Assembly (NCBI GenBank): GCA_003252455.1
Contig: QKED01000074.1
Location: forward strand, 1-43,297
Direction: 5' to 3'
Length of the DNA: 43,297 nucleotides
Origin: Gammaproteobacteria bacterium
GTDB lineage: Bacteria; Pseudomonadota; Gammaproteobacteria; Thiohalomonadales; Thiohalomonadaceae
The notes beneath the pieces are model-generated. The model ran no database searches, was not told the origin of the DNA, and worked only from the letters and a program-made list of their open reading frames with translations. Positions 24,681-33,242 of the stretch are shown here, piece after piece. The position numbers and the translations under genes were made by a program. Numbering within the stretch: the stretch's first letter is position 1; every line of letters begins with the position of its first letter.

Positions 24681-25040
24681 ATGGAGACAGACGCAGAGAC
24701 AGTGCGTCTCCAAGAGGAGATTAGAGCGTTGCTTGGGCGTCTGGGCTGGAGTCAGGCCAAGGGCGCGCGGGTGCTCTACATCGACAGAAATGACGATGAC
24801 GATGAAGAGGCGATCCGTCGTTTCGAGAAAACCTTCAATAAACACTTAACTAGAGTTACGACCAAACCGACTACGTTGCAGGGCTACCTGAATGACCTGC
24901 GAAGGTCACACGATGCGAAAAAGGCAGGACTCATTCACAACCACTACGTCTCCACTGGTGAGCTCACCCCCAAGCTTGAACGAGCGATGAGGCGGATATC
25001 GACAGAGCTGAATGAGTGGTCGGTCGATGAGGATGAGTAG
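24681..25040 (+). CDS. hypothetical protein, acidic, 119 residues
   Basis: A 119-residue soluble, charged protein of no recognised family. The N-terminal part LQEEIRALLGRLGWSQAKGA resembles one turn of a helix-turn-helix but is not convincing. A run of acidic residues follows (RNDDDDEEAIRRF) and the C-terminus is acidic (WSVDEDE). Composition is more AT-rich than the core genes. It faces away from the 64-residue gene and ends before the convergent Fic gene; a role with either is not supported. Confidence 0.6.
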   Translation: METDAETVRLQEEIRALLGRLGWSQAKGARVLYIDRNDDDDEEAIRRFEKTFNKHLTRVTTKPTTLQGYLNDLRRSHDAKKAGLIHNHYVSTGELTPKLERAMRRISTELNEWSVDEDE

Positions 25041-25206
25041 GTAGAAAGTAACCGCCTCCTCGTGACTGCTTGCCAGGATTGACCTTGAGGTTACTCAGTG
25101 AGATGACCTCTTCGATGATCATTGAAGGCAGGATAAGTACTTCAAATATGTGCGGTGTGAGGGCGAGTCTAATAGCTGTTAGTCGGTGCCGATAACTGGG
25201 TGCTGG

Positions 25207-26697
25207 TTACCCAAACGCCTCTCCAAACACCCTCTCCACCCGCTCGACCTCCTCATCGCTCAGCTCTCTGAACAGATCGCGCTTCTTCCCCGATAACTTC
25301 CCTCCGTTCTGGTGCAACAGTTTCAGCAGCAGGTCTAGGCGTCGGTCAGGCATGTCGACCAGTGCGCGAATGCCATTGCGCGCTTGGTCGTAGCCAAGTA
25401 GGAAACCCAGTTCATCTTTCAGGACCTGCTGGATGGTGAGGGCCAGGGTCTGTTGCAGGTACTCGGTCTGCGCGGTGAGGTCGGGGTAGCGGTAGTAGGC
25501 GTCAACGTCCTCGGGGTTGAGCAGGGTCAGGGTGCCTTCGTCATCGACCTCGTAGCGCAGGAGCTGCTCCATCAGCGGGCGGGAGTAGCGCTCCAGTGAG
25601 GCGTCGTAGTCGGTGAGGTGCTTCAGCATGGTGGCCGAGATGGGCAGGATCAGGCCGGGCGCGCCGAGGCCGCTACGCTGTAGCAGGTCGTGGATCAGAA
25701 AGCGGTGCAGTCTGCCGTTGCCATCCTCGAACGGGTGGATGAAGACGAAGCCGAAGGCGACGGCGCTTGCTTGTAAGACCGGGGCCAGCCCTTCGACCCT
25801 CTCGGCTACCTCGGCCAGGCCGCGCATCAGCGGGTGGACGAGGTGGGGAGGCGGGCAGGCGTAGTGGACGCGCTGGGTGTAGTCCGGGCGCATCTCACCC
25901 ACATAGTTCTGATAGTCACGATAGTGGCCGACGGCATAGCGGGGATCGACGATACGGTTCTGCCGCTCGACCAGCGTGGCCTCGCCGAGGATTGTCGCGC
26001 GTGAGCCCTCACCGGCCTCGTGCAGCAGGGCGATGAAGCGCAGCGCGCGGTCCGCCGTGGGCATGGGTTCGTGCTCGATACCGAAGGTGGAGCGGGTCTC
26101 TTTGGTGTAGAGGTAATCGGAGGCGCGCTGAAACAACACCGGCGGGAAGTCGGCCAACAGCGCGGTCAATTCGCTCTGGAGTGGTTGGGCCAGCCCCTCG
26201 GCGAGCGCCGGGGTGTGGCGGATGATGGGGCAGTAGTCGGGGGGGCCGAGGAGGTTGTCGCGTACCCGCCAGCGCGCGTTACGCTGTGGGTGAGGGGAGA
26301 CGATATGGTCCTTCGGATTCAGCGCGTCGACGTAGTTGCCGCCGACCATGAGGTCCGGGTCCAGGCGTTGTCCGGTGGTGTATTCGAAGAAGAAGCCGAG
26401 CAGGCGGCTGTACTTACCCGTGGGTGTCTGCCTGATGTGCTGCTCGATCGGCCCTGGACCGATGGCGCGAAAGCACTCCCGCAGCAGCGCCAGATTGACC
26501 CCTTCGTATTTGAGGGCGAAGGTGAGGTGACCGATGGGGTCGTCGCTGGGCTGGTATTGCGGGGTGAACTCCTTGACGACGCTCCCGTCGCGCAGCTCGG
26601 CGGTTTTCAACTGTGAACCGATCTGGGAGCGCACGGGGAGTGGATAGTCGAGTAGTGCGAGATGGCGGATGAGCCATTGGTAGCCAAGCAGTGACAC
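25207..26697 (-). CDS. Fic family protein
   Basis: A 496-residue Fic/DOC-superfamily protein. The complete active-site motif HPFEDGNGRLHR lies at residues 321-332, preceded by the family helix AVAFGFVFIHP. His, Phe and both Gly/Arg positions of HPFxxGNGRxxR are present, so AMPylation activity is expected. It has a long N-terminal region (about 250 residues) and a C-terminal helical part (DMPDRRLDLLLKLLHQNGGKL) that may be a winged-helix. The start is GTG 26697 with TTGGAG 5 nt upstream; a GTG 27 nt earlier lacks a ribosome site. Two near-identical 19-bp direct repeats lie just upstream, suggesting autoregulation. The target protein is unknown. Confidence 0.9.
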   Translation of the reverse strand: MSLLGYQWLIRHLALLDYPLPVRSQIGSQLKTAELRDGSVVKEFTPQYQPSDDPIGHLTFALKYEGVNLALLRECFRAIGPGPIEQHIRQTPTGKYSRLLGFFFEYTTGQRLDPDLMVGGNYVDALNPKDHIVSPHPQRNARWRVRDNLLGPPDYCPIIRHTPALAEGLAQPLQSELTALLADFPPVLFQRASDYLYTKETRSTFGIEHEPMPTADRALRFIALLHEAGEGSRATILGEATLVERQNRIVDPRYAVGHYRDYQNYVGEMRPDYTQRVHYACPPPHLVHPLMRGLAEVAERVEGLAPVLQASAVAFGFVFIHPFEDGNGRLHRFLIHDLLQRSGLGAPGLILPISATMLKHLTDYDASLERYSRPLMEQLLRYEVDDEGTLTLLNPEDVDAYYRYPDLTAQTEYLQQTLALTIQQVLKDELGFLLGYDQARNGIRALVDMPDRRLDLLLKLLHQNGGKLSGKKRDLFRELSDEEVERVERVFGEAFG

Positions 26698-26729
26698 GGT
26701 GACTCCAAAAGGATTCGAGAGCACTTCGA

Positions 26730-26768
26730 GTTCAATAAAATCGATATTCGTTCAATAAAATTGATATT
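26730..26768 (-). repeat. tandem direct repeats in the fic promoter
   Basis: Two 19-bp copies of GTTCAATAAAATYGATATT (plus strand) start at 26730 and 26750, an exact 20-bp spacing (two helical turns). A weaker third copy, ATGAATAAAACGATTA, lies at 26781-26796. They sit 33 bp upstream of the Fic start in a very AT-rich patch, so they probably are operator sites covering the promoter. Confidence 0.6.
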
Positions 26769-26983
26769 TCAATGATTTGTATGAATAAAACGATTATTTT
26801 TGCTTGATAGCGGGAAGGGGGGAGGAGACGGCCATGCGCCGTGCTACAAGCAGCGCACACCGACAAAAGTAGCAATATGTGATGCTTTTGGGTGGGCGCT
26901 GTGCAACTGTGACGATACGCGTTGCCCTGCATGCCACCTGGTCTTAACTTGACCGGCACACCCACCCAACGGAGCGCCGCCCC

Positions 26984-29900
26984 ATGGACCGCCTACTCGG
27001 CTTCTTCCCCTTCCTCGCCGTGGTCTTCCTCAACGCCTTTGTCGACCTCGGCCACAAGATCGTCATCCAGAACACCATCTTCAAGATCCACGACGGGCAG
27101 GAGCAGATCGTCCTCACCGCGCTGGTCAACGGGCTCATCCTGCTCCCCTTCGCCCTGCTCTTCACCCCGGCGGGCTTCCTCTCCGACCGCTTCCGCAAGC
27201 CGCGCATCATGCGCATCGCCGCGCTCGTGGCGGTGGGGCTGACGCTGCTCATCACCCTCGCCTACTACCAGGGCTGGTATCTGGCGGCGTTCGGTCTGAC
27301 CTTCCTGCTGGCGGTGCAGAGCGCCCTCTACTCCCCGGCCAAGTACGGCTACATCAAGGAGCTGATGGGGCGCGAGCGGCTGGCCAGCGGCAACGCCTGG
27401 GTGCAGAGCGTCACCATCGTCGCCATCCTCGGCGGCATCTTCTGCTTCTCGCTGCTGTTCGAGAACGGACTGAGCGGCGTGAGCTACAGCGACGAGGCCG
27501 ACATCCTGCGCGCCATCGCCCCCATCGGCTGGCTGCTGGTGCTCTGCTCGCTGGCTGAGTGGGCGCTCACCCTGCGCCTGCCCGAGGGGAAGCACGAGCC
27601 GACCCCGCTCAATTTCGACTGGCTGCACTACGGCAAGGGCGGCTACCTGAAGGAGAACCTCGGCACGCTGCACGCCAACCGCGTCATCTGGCTCTCGGTG
27701 GTGGGCCTGGCGGTCTTCTGGGGCGTCTCGCAGGTGGTGCTGGCCGCCTTCCCCGCCTACGCCAAGGCGAGCCTGGGGCTGCTGGACACCCGCGTGGTGC
27801 AGGGGCTGCTGGCCGCCTCCGGCATCGGCATCGTCATCGGCTCGCTCATCGCCGGGCGCGCCTCGCGCCAGTTCATCGAGACCGGGCTGGTGCCGCTCGG
27901 CGCCTTCGGCCTGCTCGGTACTCTGGTGGCCCTGCCGCTGCTCACGGACACCACCCTCATCGCCGCCGACATCCTCGCCTTCGGACTCTTCGGCGGGCTG
28001 TTCATCGTGCCGCTCAATGCGCTCATCCAGTTCCACGCCGGTGAGGCGCGCCTCGGCACCGTGCTGGCGGGCAACAACTGGATCCAGAACCTGGTGATGC
28101 TCGCCTTCCTCGGCCTCACCGCCGGGTTCGCCCTCGCCGGGTTCGACAGCCTGGGGCTCTTCGCGCTGATGATGGCGGTGACCGCCGTCGGCGCCCTCTA
28201 CACCCTCTGGCAACTGCCGCAGTCGCTGGTGCGCTACCTGGTCGCGCTGCTCTTCGCCAGCCGCTACCGCGTGCGCGTCATGGGCTTCAAGAACATCCCC
28301 GAGGAGGGCCCGGTGCTGATGCTCGGCAACCACATCAGCTGGCTCGACTGGGCGATGATCCAGATCGCCTCGCCGCGCCCGGTGCGCTTCGTCATGCACC
28401 GCGCCATCTACCAGCGCTGGTACCTCAACTGGCTGTTCCGCATCTTCCGCGTGGTGCCCATCACCAGCGGCCAGAGCAAGGGGGCGATGGCGCAGGTGAA
28501 CGAGCTGCTGCGCGCGGGCGAGGTGGTCTGCCTCTTCCCCGAGGGCTCCATCAGCCGCTCCGGCCAGCTCGGCGAGTTCAAGCGCGGCTTCGAGAAGATG
28601 GTCGAGGGGGTCGACGGGGTGATCCTCCCCTTCTACCTGCGCGGCCTCTGGGGCAGCCGCTTCTCCCGCTCCGGCGCTCACCTGCAGGAGCTGCGCAGCG
28701 ACTCAGGTCGACGCGACGTGGTGGTCGCCTTCGCCGCCCCCATGCCCATCGACAGCAGCGCCGAACAGGTGAAGCAGCGCGTCTTCGACCTCTCCATCGA
28801 GGCGTGGGAGGCGCACACCGAGGGCTTCGAGCCCCTCTCCCTCGCCGCCCTGCGTGGCCTGAAGCGCAGCGGCAAGCAACTTGCCGTGGCCGACACCACT
28901 GGCAGTGCGCTCTCCGGCTATCAGGCCATCGCCGGGGCCATCGCCCTGTCACGCATCATCGAGGCCGAGGGCAAGGAGCAGAACGTCGGCATCCTGCTGC
29001 CGACTACCAGTGCCGGGTTGCTCACCAACCTCGCCGCCCTGCTGCGTGGCCGCACCCTGGTCAACCTCAACTACACCGCCAGCGAGGAGGCACTGCTCGG
29101 CGCGGTGACCAAGGCGCGCATCAAGACGATCTACACCTCGCGCAAGTTCGTCGCCAAGCTGGAGACGCGCGGCGTCGACCTCACCGAGCTGTTCGCCTGG
29201 TGCAAGGTGGTCTACCTAGAGGATCTGAAAATGCGCATCGGCACTGGACGCAAGCTCGCCTACTGGCTACTCGCCATCGCCCTACCGGCCCGTCTGCTGC
29301 ATACCCTGTTCGCCAAGCGCGTCGGCATCGACGCCCCCGCCGCCATCCTCTTCTCCAGCGGCAGCGAGGGGACGCCCAAGGGCGTGGTCCTGAGCCACCG
29401 CAACCTGATGGGCAACACGCGCCAGATCTCCGACGTGCTCGATACCCGCAGTGACGACAAGATCATGGCCACCCTGCCGCTGTTCCACGCCTTCGGCCTC
29501 ACCGTCACCGGCCTGATGCCGCTCTTAGAGGGTGTTCCCGTGGTCTGCCACCCGGACCCGACCGACGTGGTGAATATCGGCAAGGCGATCGCCGAGCACA
29601 AGGCGACCGTCTTCTGCGCCACCGCGACTTTTTTGCGCCTCTTCGCCCGCAACGGTCGCATCCACCCGCTGATGCTCGACCCGCTGCGCCTGGTGGTGGC
29701 CGGGGCCGAACGCCTCCCCGCCGAGGTGCGCGACGCCTTCGAGCTGAAGTTCAAAAAGCCCGTCTACGAGGGCTACGGCGCCACCGAGACCGCCCCGGTG
29801 GCCAGCGTCAACGTCCCCGACCGCATCGACCTGCGCGACTGGCGTGTGCAGGTGGGCAACAAGCACGGCACCGTCGGCATGCCCCTGCCCGGCAGCAGCT

Positions 29901-30424
29901 TCCGCGTGGTCGACCCCGAGAGCCTCAAGACCCTGCCCGCCGGTGAAGACGGCCTCATCCTCATCGGCGGTGCCCAGGTGATGCAGGGCTACCTGGATGA
30001 TGCCGAGAAGAACGCCGAGGTGCTGGTCGAGCTGGAGGGCACGCGCTGGTACAAGAGCGGCGACAAGGGCCACCTGGATCTTGATGGCTTCCTCACCATC
30101 GTCGACCGCTACTCGCGCTTCGCCAAGATCGGCGGCGAGATGGTCAGCCTAGGTGCGGTGGAGTCCGCCATCGGGCATCAGCTGCCCGAAGAGGTCGAGG
30201 TGCTGGCAACCAATGTGCCGGATGGCAAGAAGGGTGAGCAGGTGGTGGTGCTCTGGTCTGGTGATATCGACGAGGCGACGCTGCATGAGGCGGTTGCGAA
30301 GGCCGGGCTCACTGCCCTGGCGCAGCCGTCGCGGCTGGTGCGGGTCGACGAGATCCCCAAGCTGGGGAGTGGCAAGAGTGACTTTGCCAGGGCCAAGCAG
30401 TTGGCGCAGGGCGAGGAGGCCTGA
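26984..30424 (+). CDS. aas: LplT-Aas fusion: lysophospholipid transporter / 2-acylglycerophosphoethanolamine acyltransferase / acyl-ACP synthetase
   Basis: A 1146-residue three-part membrane protein. Residues 1 to about 410 are a 12-helix MFS transporter like LplT (VFLNAFVDLGHKIVIQNTIF, GFLSDRFRKPRIMR). Residues about 430-630 are a PlsC-type acyltransferase with the HxxxxD motif NHISWLDW (His450, Asp455) and FPEGSISRSG. From about 680 to the end is an adenylate-forming acyl-ACP synthetase: SSGSEGTPKG (about 789-798), YGATETAP, and a catalytic lysine in GSGKSDF (about 1129). In enterobacteria lplT and aas are separate genes; together they import lysophospholipid and re-acylate it in the inner membrane. 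Here one polypeptide does the whole repair cycle. ATG 26984 has CGGAG upstream. Confidence 0.93.
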   Translation: MDRLLGFFPFLAVVFLNAFVDLGHKIVIQNTIFKIHDGQEQIVLTALVNGLILLPFALLFTPAGFLSDRFRKPRIMRIAALVAVGLTLLITLAYYQGWYLAAFGLTFLLAVQSALYSPAKYGYIKELMGRERLASGNAWVQSVTIVAILGGIFCFSLLFENGLSGVSYSDEADILRAIAPIGWLLVLCSLAEWALTLRLPEGKHEPTPLNFDWLHYGKGGYLKENLGTLHANRVIWLSVVGLAVFWGVSQVVLAAFPAYAKASLGLLDTRVVQGLLAASGIGIVIGSLIAGRASRQFIETGLVPLGAFGLLGTLVALPLLTDTTLIAADILAFGLFGGLFIVPLNALIQFHAGEARLGTVLAGNNWIQNLVMLAFLGLTAGFALAGFDSLGLFALMMAVTAVGALYTLWQLPQSLVRYLVALLFASRYRVRVMGFKNIPEEGPVLMLGNHISWLDWAMIQIASPRPVRFVMHRAIYQRWYLNWLFRIFRVVPITSGQSKGAMAQVNELLRAGEVVCLFPEGSISRSGQLGEFKRGFEKMVEGVDGVILPFYLRGLWGSRFSRSGAHLQELRSDSGRRDVVVAFAAPMPIDSSAEQVKQRVFDLSIEAWEAHTEGFEPLSLAALRGLKRSGKQLAVADTTGSALSGYQAIAGAIALSRIIEAEGKEQNVGILLPTTSAGLLTNLAALLRGRTLVNLNYTASEEALLGAVTKARIKTIYTSRKFVAKLETRGVDLTELFAWCKVVYLEDLKMRIGTGRKLAYWLLAIALPARLLHTLFAKRVGIDAPAAILFSSGSEGTPKGVVLSHRNLMGNTRQISDVLDTRSDDKIMATLPLFHAFGLTVTGLMPLLEGVPVVCHPDPTDVVNIGKAIAEHKATVFCATATFLRLFARNGRIHPLMLDPLRLVVAGAERLPAEVRDAFELKFKKPVYEGYGATETAPVASVNVPDRIDLRDWRVQVGNKHGTVGMPLPGSSFRVVDPESLKTLPAGEDGLILIGGAQVMQGYLDDAEKNAEVLVELEGTRWYKSGDKGHLDLDGFLTIVDRYSRFAKIGGEMVSLGAVESAIGHQLPEEVEVLATNVPDGKKGEQVVVLWSGDIDEATLHEAVAKAGLTALAQPSRLVRVDEIPKLGSGKSDFARAKQLAQGEEA

Positions 30425-30429
30425 GCCGA

Positions 30430-30519
30430 GCGGCAGAGCCGCAAAGACGGGGTAACGAGGCGGAGCCTCGCATATTCATCAACACGTCCCCATCCCAACT
30501 GGTGCCGAGGCTCTGCCTC
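30430..30519. repeat. palindromic intergenic element (REP-like)
   Basis: A small perfect hairpin GCGGC-AGA-GCCGC (30430-30442) precedes GAGGCGGAGCCTCG (30457-30470), which is itself palindromic and also complementary at 13 of 14 positions to CGAGGCTCTGCCTC (30506-30519). It sits directly after the aas stop and probably acts as its 3' end. The rest of 30520-30716 shows no gene. Confidence 0.5.
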
Positions 30520-30716
30520 ACTGCCGTTAAGTTAAGCCTGGCCGGACGGGCGCTGTGCGTCCGTCCGGTAGAATGGAGACCGTCACAGGAGGTGCACCGG
30601 GTGGTGTTGGCAGAGGCCGCACACGCCAAGGCGTGTACTCCAAGTGCACAGCAGGCTCACCTTACTTGCCTCTTGCCGCTCCGCCGCCTCTGAACGGAGG
30701 CACCAAAACCACGACA

Positions 30717-30734
30717 TTGCACCAGACAGTGCAA
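30717..30734. promoter_or_regulatory. operator-like dyad of the toxin-antitoxin operon
   Basis: TTGCAC-CAGACA-GTGCAA, a perfect 6-bp inverted repeat, lies 40 bp before the antitoxin start. Ribbon-helix-helix antitoxins bind short palindromes of this kind to repress their own operon. TTTGAC at 30745 may belong to the promoter. Confidence 0.5.
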
Positions 30735-30773
30735 ATAACTACTCTTTGACTACCTCAAACAGGAGTCACCTCC

Positions 30774-31058
30774 ATGAGCCTGGTCTCCACCTCCCTCAAA
30801 CTCTCTCCCGAACTCAAACAACGCATCCAGCGCCTCGCCGAACGCAGCAATCGCTCGGCCCACAGCTTCATGGTCGAGGCGCTGGAGCGCGAGGTGGAGC
30901 GTGAGGAGCGGCTCGCCGACTTTGTCCAGCAGGCGCTGAAGGCGGACGGCGCCATCGAGCAGGGGGCGGAGGTCTACGGCGCTGAGGACGTGCACCAGTG
31001 GCTCACCCGTCTAGCAGAGGGCAAACCCGCCAAGCGGCCAAAAGCGTGCCGCAGGTAG
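30774..31058 (+). CDS. ribbon-helix-helix antitoxin (ParD/CopG type)
   Basis: A 94-residue protein. The N-terminus (MSLVSTSLKLSPELKQRIQR then SAHSFMVEALEREVE) is a ribbon-helix-helix DNA-binding domain: a short basic strand followed by two helices. The C-terminal half (DFVQQALKADGAIEQGAEVYGA) is the variable, toxin-binding part. CAGGAG lies before the ATG. It overlaps the toxin start by 13 nt, the usual antitoxin-first arrangement with coupled translation, and an operator-like dyad lies upstream. It should neutralise the toxin and repress the operon. Confidence 0.85.
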   Translation: MSLVSTSLKLSPELKQRIQRLAERSNRSAHSFMVEALEREVEREERLADFVQQALKADGAIEQGAEVYGAEDVHQWLTRLAEGKPAKRPKACRR

Positions 31059-31339
31059 TCTATGCGGCCCAGGCGCTCGACGACCTGGAGCGGCTGATGA
31101 ACTACCTGCTGGAATACGATGCAGGGAGCGCCACTCAGGCCGTCGGCGTCATCATCAGTGCTGTCGATGCCCTGCAAAATCACCCACTGATCGGGCGACG
31201 TGTCGAGGGTGAGCTCCGCGAGCTGGTCATCTCTTTTGGCAAGACTGGCTACATGGCGCTCTATCGCTTTGTGCCGCTTCTTGATGAGGTACGCATCCTC
31301 GCCATTCGGCATCAGAGGGAACTCGACTATCCCGTGTGA
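31046..31339 (+). CDS. ParE/RelE-family toxin
   Basis: A 97-residue protein of the RelE/ParE fold: VYAAQALDDLERLMNYLLE (helical hairpin), DALQNHPLIGRRV, LRELVISFGKTGYMALYRF and a C-terminal VRILAIRHQRELDYP strand-helix. The RELVISFGKTGYMALYRF segment is the typical central sheet of ParE-like proteins. Whether it poisons gyrase (ParE) or cleaves mRNA (RelE) cannot be told from sequence; the ParE-type appearance is stronger. GTG 31046 is preferred because it overlaps the antitoxin end by 13 nt; an earlier GTG at 30998 would extend it by 16 residues without family similarity. Confidence 0.85.
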   Translation: MPQVVYAAQALDDLERLMNYLLEYDAGSATQAVGVIISAVDALQNHPLIGRRVEGELRELVISFGKTGYMALYRFVPLLDEVRILAIRHQRELDYPV

Positions 31340-31450
31340 TGGATATAGTACCGCCTTTGTCACTGACTCGGTCCCATAGGGTGTGCCGAGGAACGAGGCG
31401 CACCAATCACACTGATTACCCAGCTCCTCCATCGCCATCCGACCGTCAAA

Positions 31451-32296
31451 TCAGGCGATCATCAAGCCGTAGTCCTCGGCAATACGCTGGGTATAGCCAG
31501 GGTCGACCACCCCTTCACTCTCACTGCCGATGGCGTAGTCGACCAGCTCGTCCGGGGTGATCTGAAGCTGCTGGCCCAACTTGAAGCCGGGACAGTCGTG
31601 CGGTCGTGACTCCAGCACAGCGACTAAAGTCGCCGCGTCGCTCCAGTCGATGGGGCGCACCCAGACGTATTCGAGGCTCTCGTCACGGGTCGGCAGGCCG
31701 ACCTTGAAGCCGAGATGCAGCTCCCCCATCCCGGCCAGGAAGCGCTCGCGGATCGCCGGTAGGCGTGCCTGCACCTGCGCCTTGGCCGCCGCGAATACCT
31801 CGGGGTAGCTGGAGGTCGGCAGTGGCACCGGTGGCTCCAAACCGAGTGCCGCGGCGAGGGTGAAGAGCCACTCGTCGTAGCTCCCCGCCCAGTCGCCGGG
31901 CGGACGGGGGGTGATGAAGAGGTTCTCCTCGACCTCCTCATCTTCATCGTCGTCGAACGCATCCTCGGCATCGAAGGCGTATGCGTCTTGCGCCTCTGGC
32001 CCAGCGACCATCTCCAGCAGGAGGCTGACCCCGGCGGGGTCGACCCTCGCTGGATTGAAGCGATGGGCGAAGTTTGGGGTGCTGTTCAGGTCGGCACTAT
32101 CGAGTGTGACCACCCCCGGTATGTCACCGCGAAACGAGTCGAGTTTATGTACCAAGAGGAGGGCGAGGGCATGGCCGACCCGGCAGTGGTTGCCCGCGAC
32201 CGGCTCGACCTGGATCGGGGGGATGCCCATGGTGGTGAACCAGTGGCGCTGGTCATCGGTGAGCGAATGCATCACCAGGGGGAGGTTGAGGAACAT
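31451..32296 (-). CDS. DUF2314/YegJ-like domain protein
   Basis: A 281-residue protein. The C-terminal segment HLGFKVGLPTRDESLEYVWV, then FKLGQQLQITPDELVDYAIG, has the pattern of DUF2314 (phage/plasmid-associated YegJ-like) domains. The N-terminal half (LVMHSLTDDQRHWFTTMGIPP, VGHALALLLVHKLDSFRGDI) is a different, unrecognised domain, and a long acidic linker (DAEDAFDDDEDEEVEEN) joins them. A strong GGAG sits 6 nt before the ATG. Some DUF2314 proteins are thought to be immunity-like, but nothing here tests that. Confidence 0.65.
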   Translation of the reverse strand: MFLNLPLVMHSLTDDQRHWFTTMGIPPIQVEPVAGNHCRVGHALALLLVHKLDSFRGDIPGVVTLDSADLNSTPNFAHRFNPARVDPAGVSLLLEMVAGPEAQDAYAFDAEDAFDDDEDEEVEENLFITPRPPGDWAGSYDEWLFTLAAALGLEPPVPLPTSSYPEVFAAAKAQVQARLPAIRERFLAGMGELHLGFKVGLPTRDESLEYVWVRPIDWSDAATLVAVLESRPHDCPGFKLGQQLQITPDELVDYAIGSESEGVVDPGYTQRIAEDYGLMIA

Positions 32297-32392
32297 CGGA
32301 TCTCCTTATCGTGACACAGACGCGTGAGGCACCCTCGGCGGCGCGAACACCAAGCCGAGGGCGAAAACCTAGCAGCACGGTCGAGCCGACGT

Positions 32393-32929
32393 CTAGGCGC
32401 GCGCGTGAGCGAGCGCGAAGCGGGCGTTGAGCTGCTTGTTAAATAGCCCGATCACCTCGTTCTGGAAGGCGTTGGGCGCTCCATCGAAGCTGGCGATGTG
32501 GTTGAGCAGCTCGGTGGCGGAGCGCGCCTGCGCCTCGCTGAAGCGCTCTAGGCTCGGTTGCAGCAGCTTATCCATCTGCTTCACCTGGTCGAGGTTGTCT
32601 TGCAGCAAAAACACCGAGGAGGCGACCAGCGCCGTGGCCTCCTCCTCGGAAAGGTGGAAGTCGGATTGAAAGCGCGCCTTGATCTCGCGCTTCTGCTCCG
32701 TGCTCATCTCCCCCTCGCTCTTACTCAGTGCCACCATCAACAGCGCGGTCACCTCCATCGGCTGCTGGATGGCGAACATCGGGTTGGCGTGGTACTTCTT
32801 CGCCCACTCACGGCGTCGCTTCCAGGCGAAGGGGTTGAGCCAGCCGATGTCGATACCGTTATCGGAGAGTCGGTTGAGGAGGATCAGAATGGTGACGGCG
32901 GCACCGAGGATGCCGAGAATGATGTGCAT
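32393..32929 (-). CDS. membrane-anchored TerB-like domain protein
   Basis: A 178-residue protein with an N-terminal membrane anchor (IILGILGAAVTILILL), a short basic linker (AWKRRREWAKKYH) and an all-helical domain. That domain reads PMEVTALLMVALSKSEGEMS...EIKARFQSDFHLSEEEATALVASSVFLLQD, the TerB/DjlA-like pattern (acidic residues that can bind metal, two four-helix repeats). TerB domains occur in tellurite and stress-response and membrane-scaffold proteins; here the anchor would place it on the inner membrane, facing the cytosol. GGAG is 8 nt before the ATG. It diverges from the AAA ATPase gene. Confidence 0.72.
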   Translation of the reverse strand: MHIILGILGAAVTILILLNRLSDNGIDIGWLNPFAWKRRREWAKKYHANPMFAIQQPMEVTALLMVALSKSEGEMSTEQKREIKARFQSDFHLSEEEATALVASSVFLLQDNLDQVKQMDKLLQPSLERFSEAQARSATELLNHIASFDGAPNAFQNEVIGLFNKQLNARFALAHARA

Positions 32930-33242
32930 ATCCGCTGCTCCAGTAGGGGTTGTGATGAGGGGGTGTCGGTACCCCGATCCAGTTCTAGCGCCATGATCCA
33001 GTTGTCCTGTGCAAATGCACTGCGCTGTTCGAGAGTGGGGCTGGCAAGCCTCACACCCAGTCGAGGCGCCTAATGTAGGCCGACCGGGCCGAGTCAGGCA
33101 ACTACTCTCTGTATGCTTGTTGTAGTCATCCGCTGGTTTTGCCCAAGTAGGGGCTTACACCGCTGCATACGAGTCTGCACCGAGCCACGACTCCTGCTAG
33201 GCTCATGCGCAGAGGGTGTCGACAGCGAGCATGGAGACCGAC
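32930..33242. other. divergent intergenic region with 9-bp direct repeats
   Basis: Separates the leftward TerB-like gene and the rightward ATPase gene. It holds GATCCAGTT twice (32976-32984 and 32995-33003, starts 19 bp apart) and a GGGGT-GTCGGT-ACCCC hairpin (32960-32975). No gene is seen. No convincing -35/-10 pair could be fixed. Confidence 0.35.

Noticed and set aside
26993-28681. 562-residue minus-strand frame
   Set aside because: Mirror of the LplT-Aas gene with His/Glu/Asp-rich low-complexity sequence.
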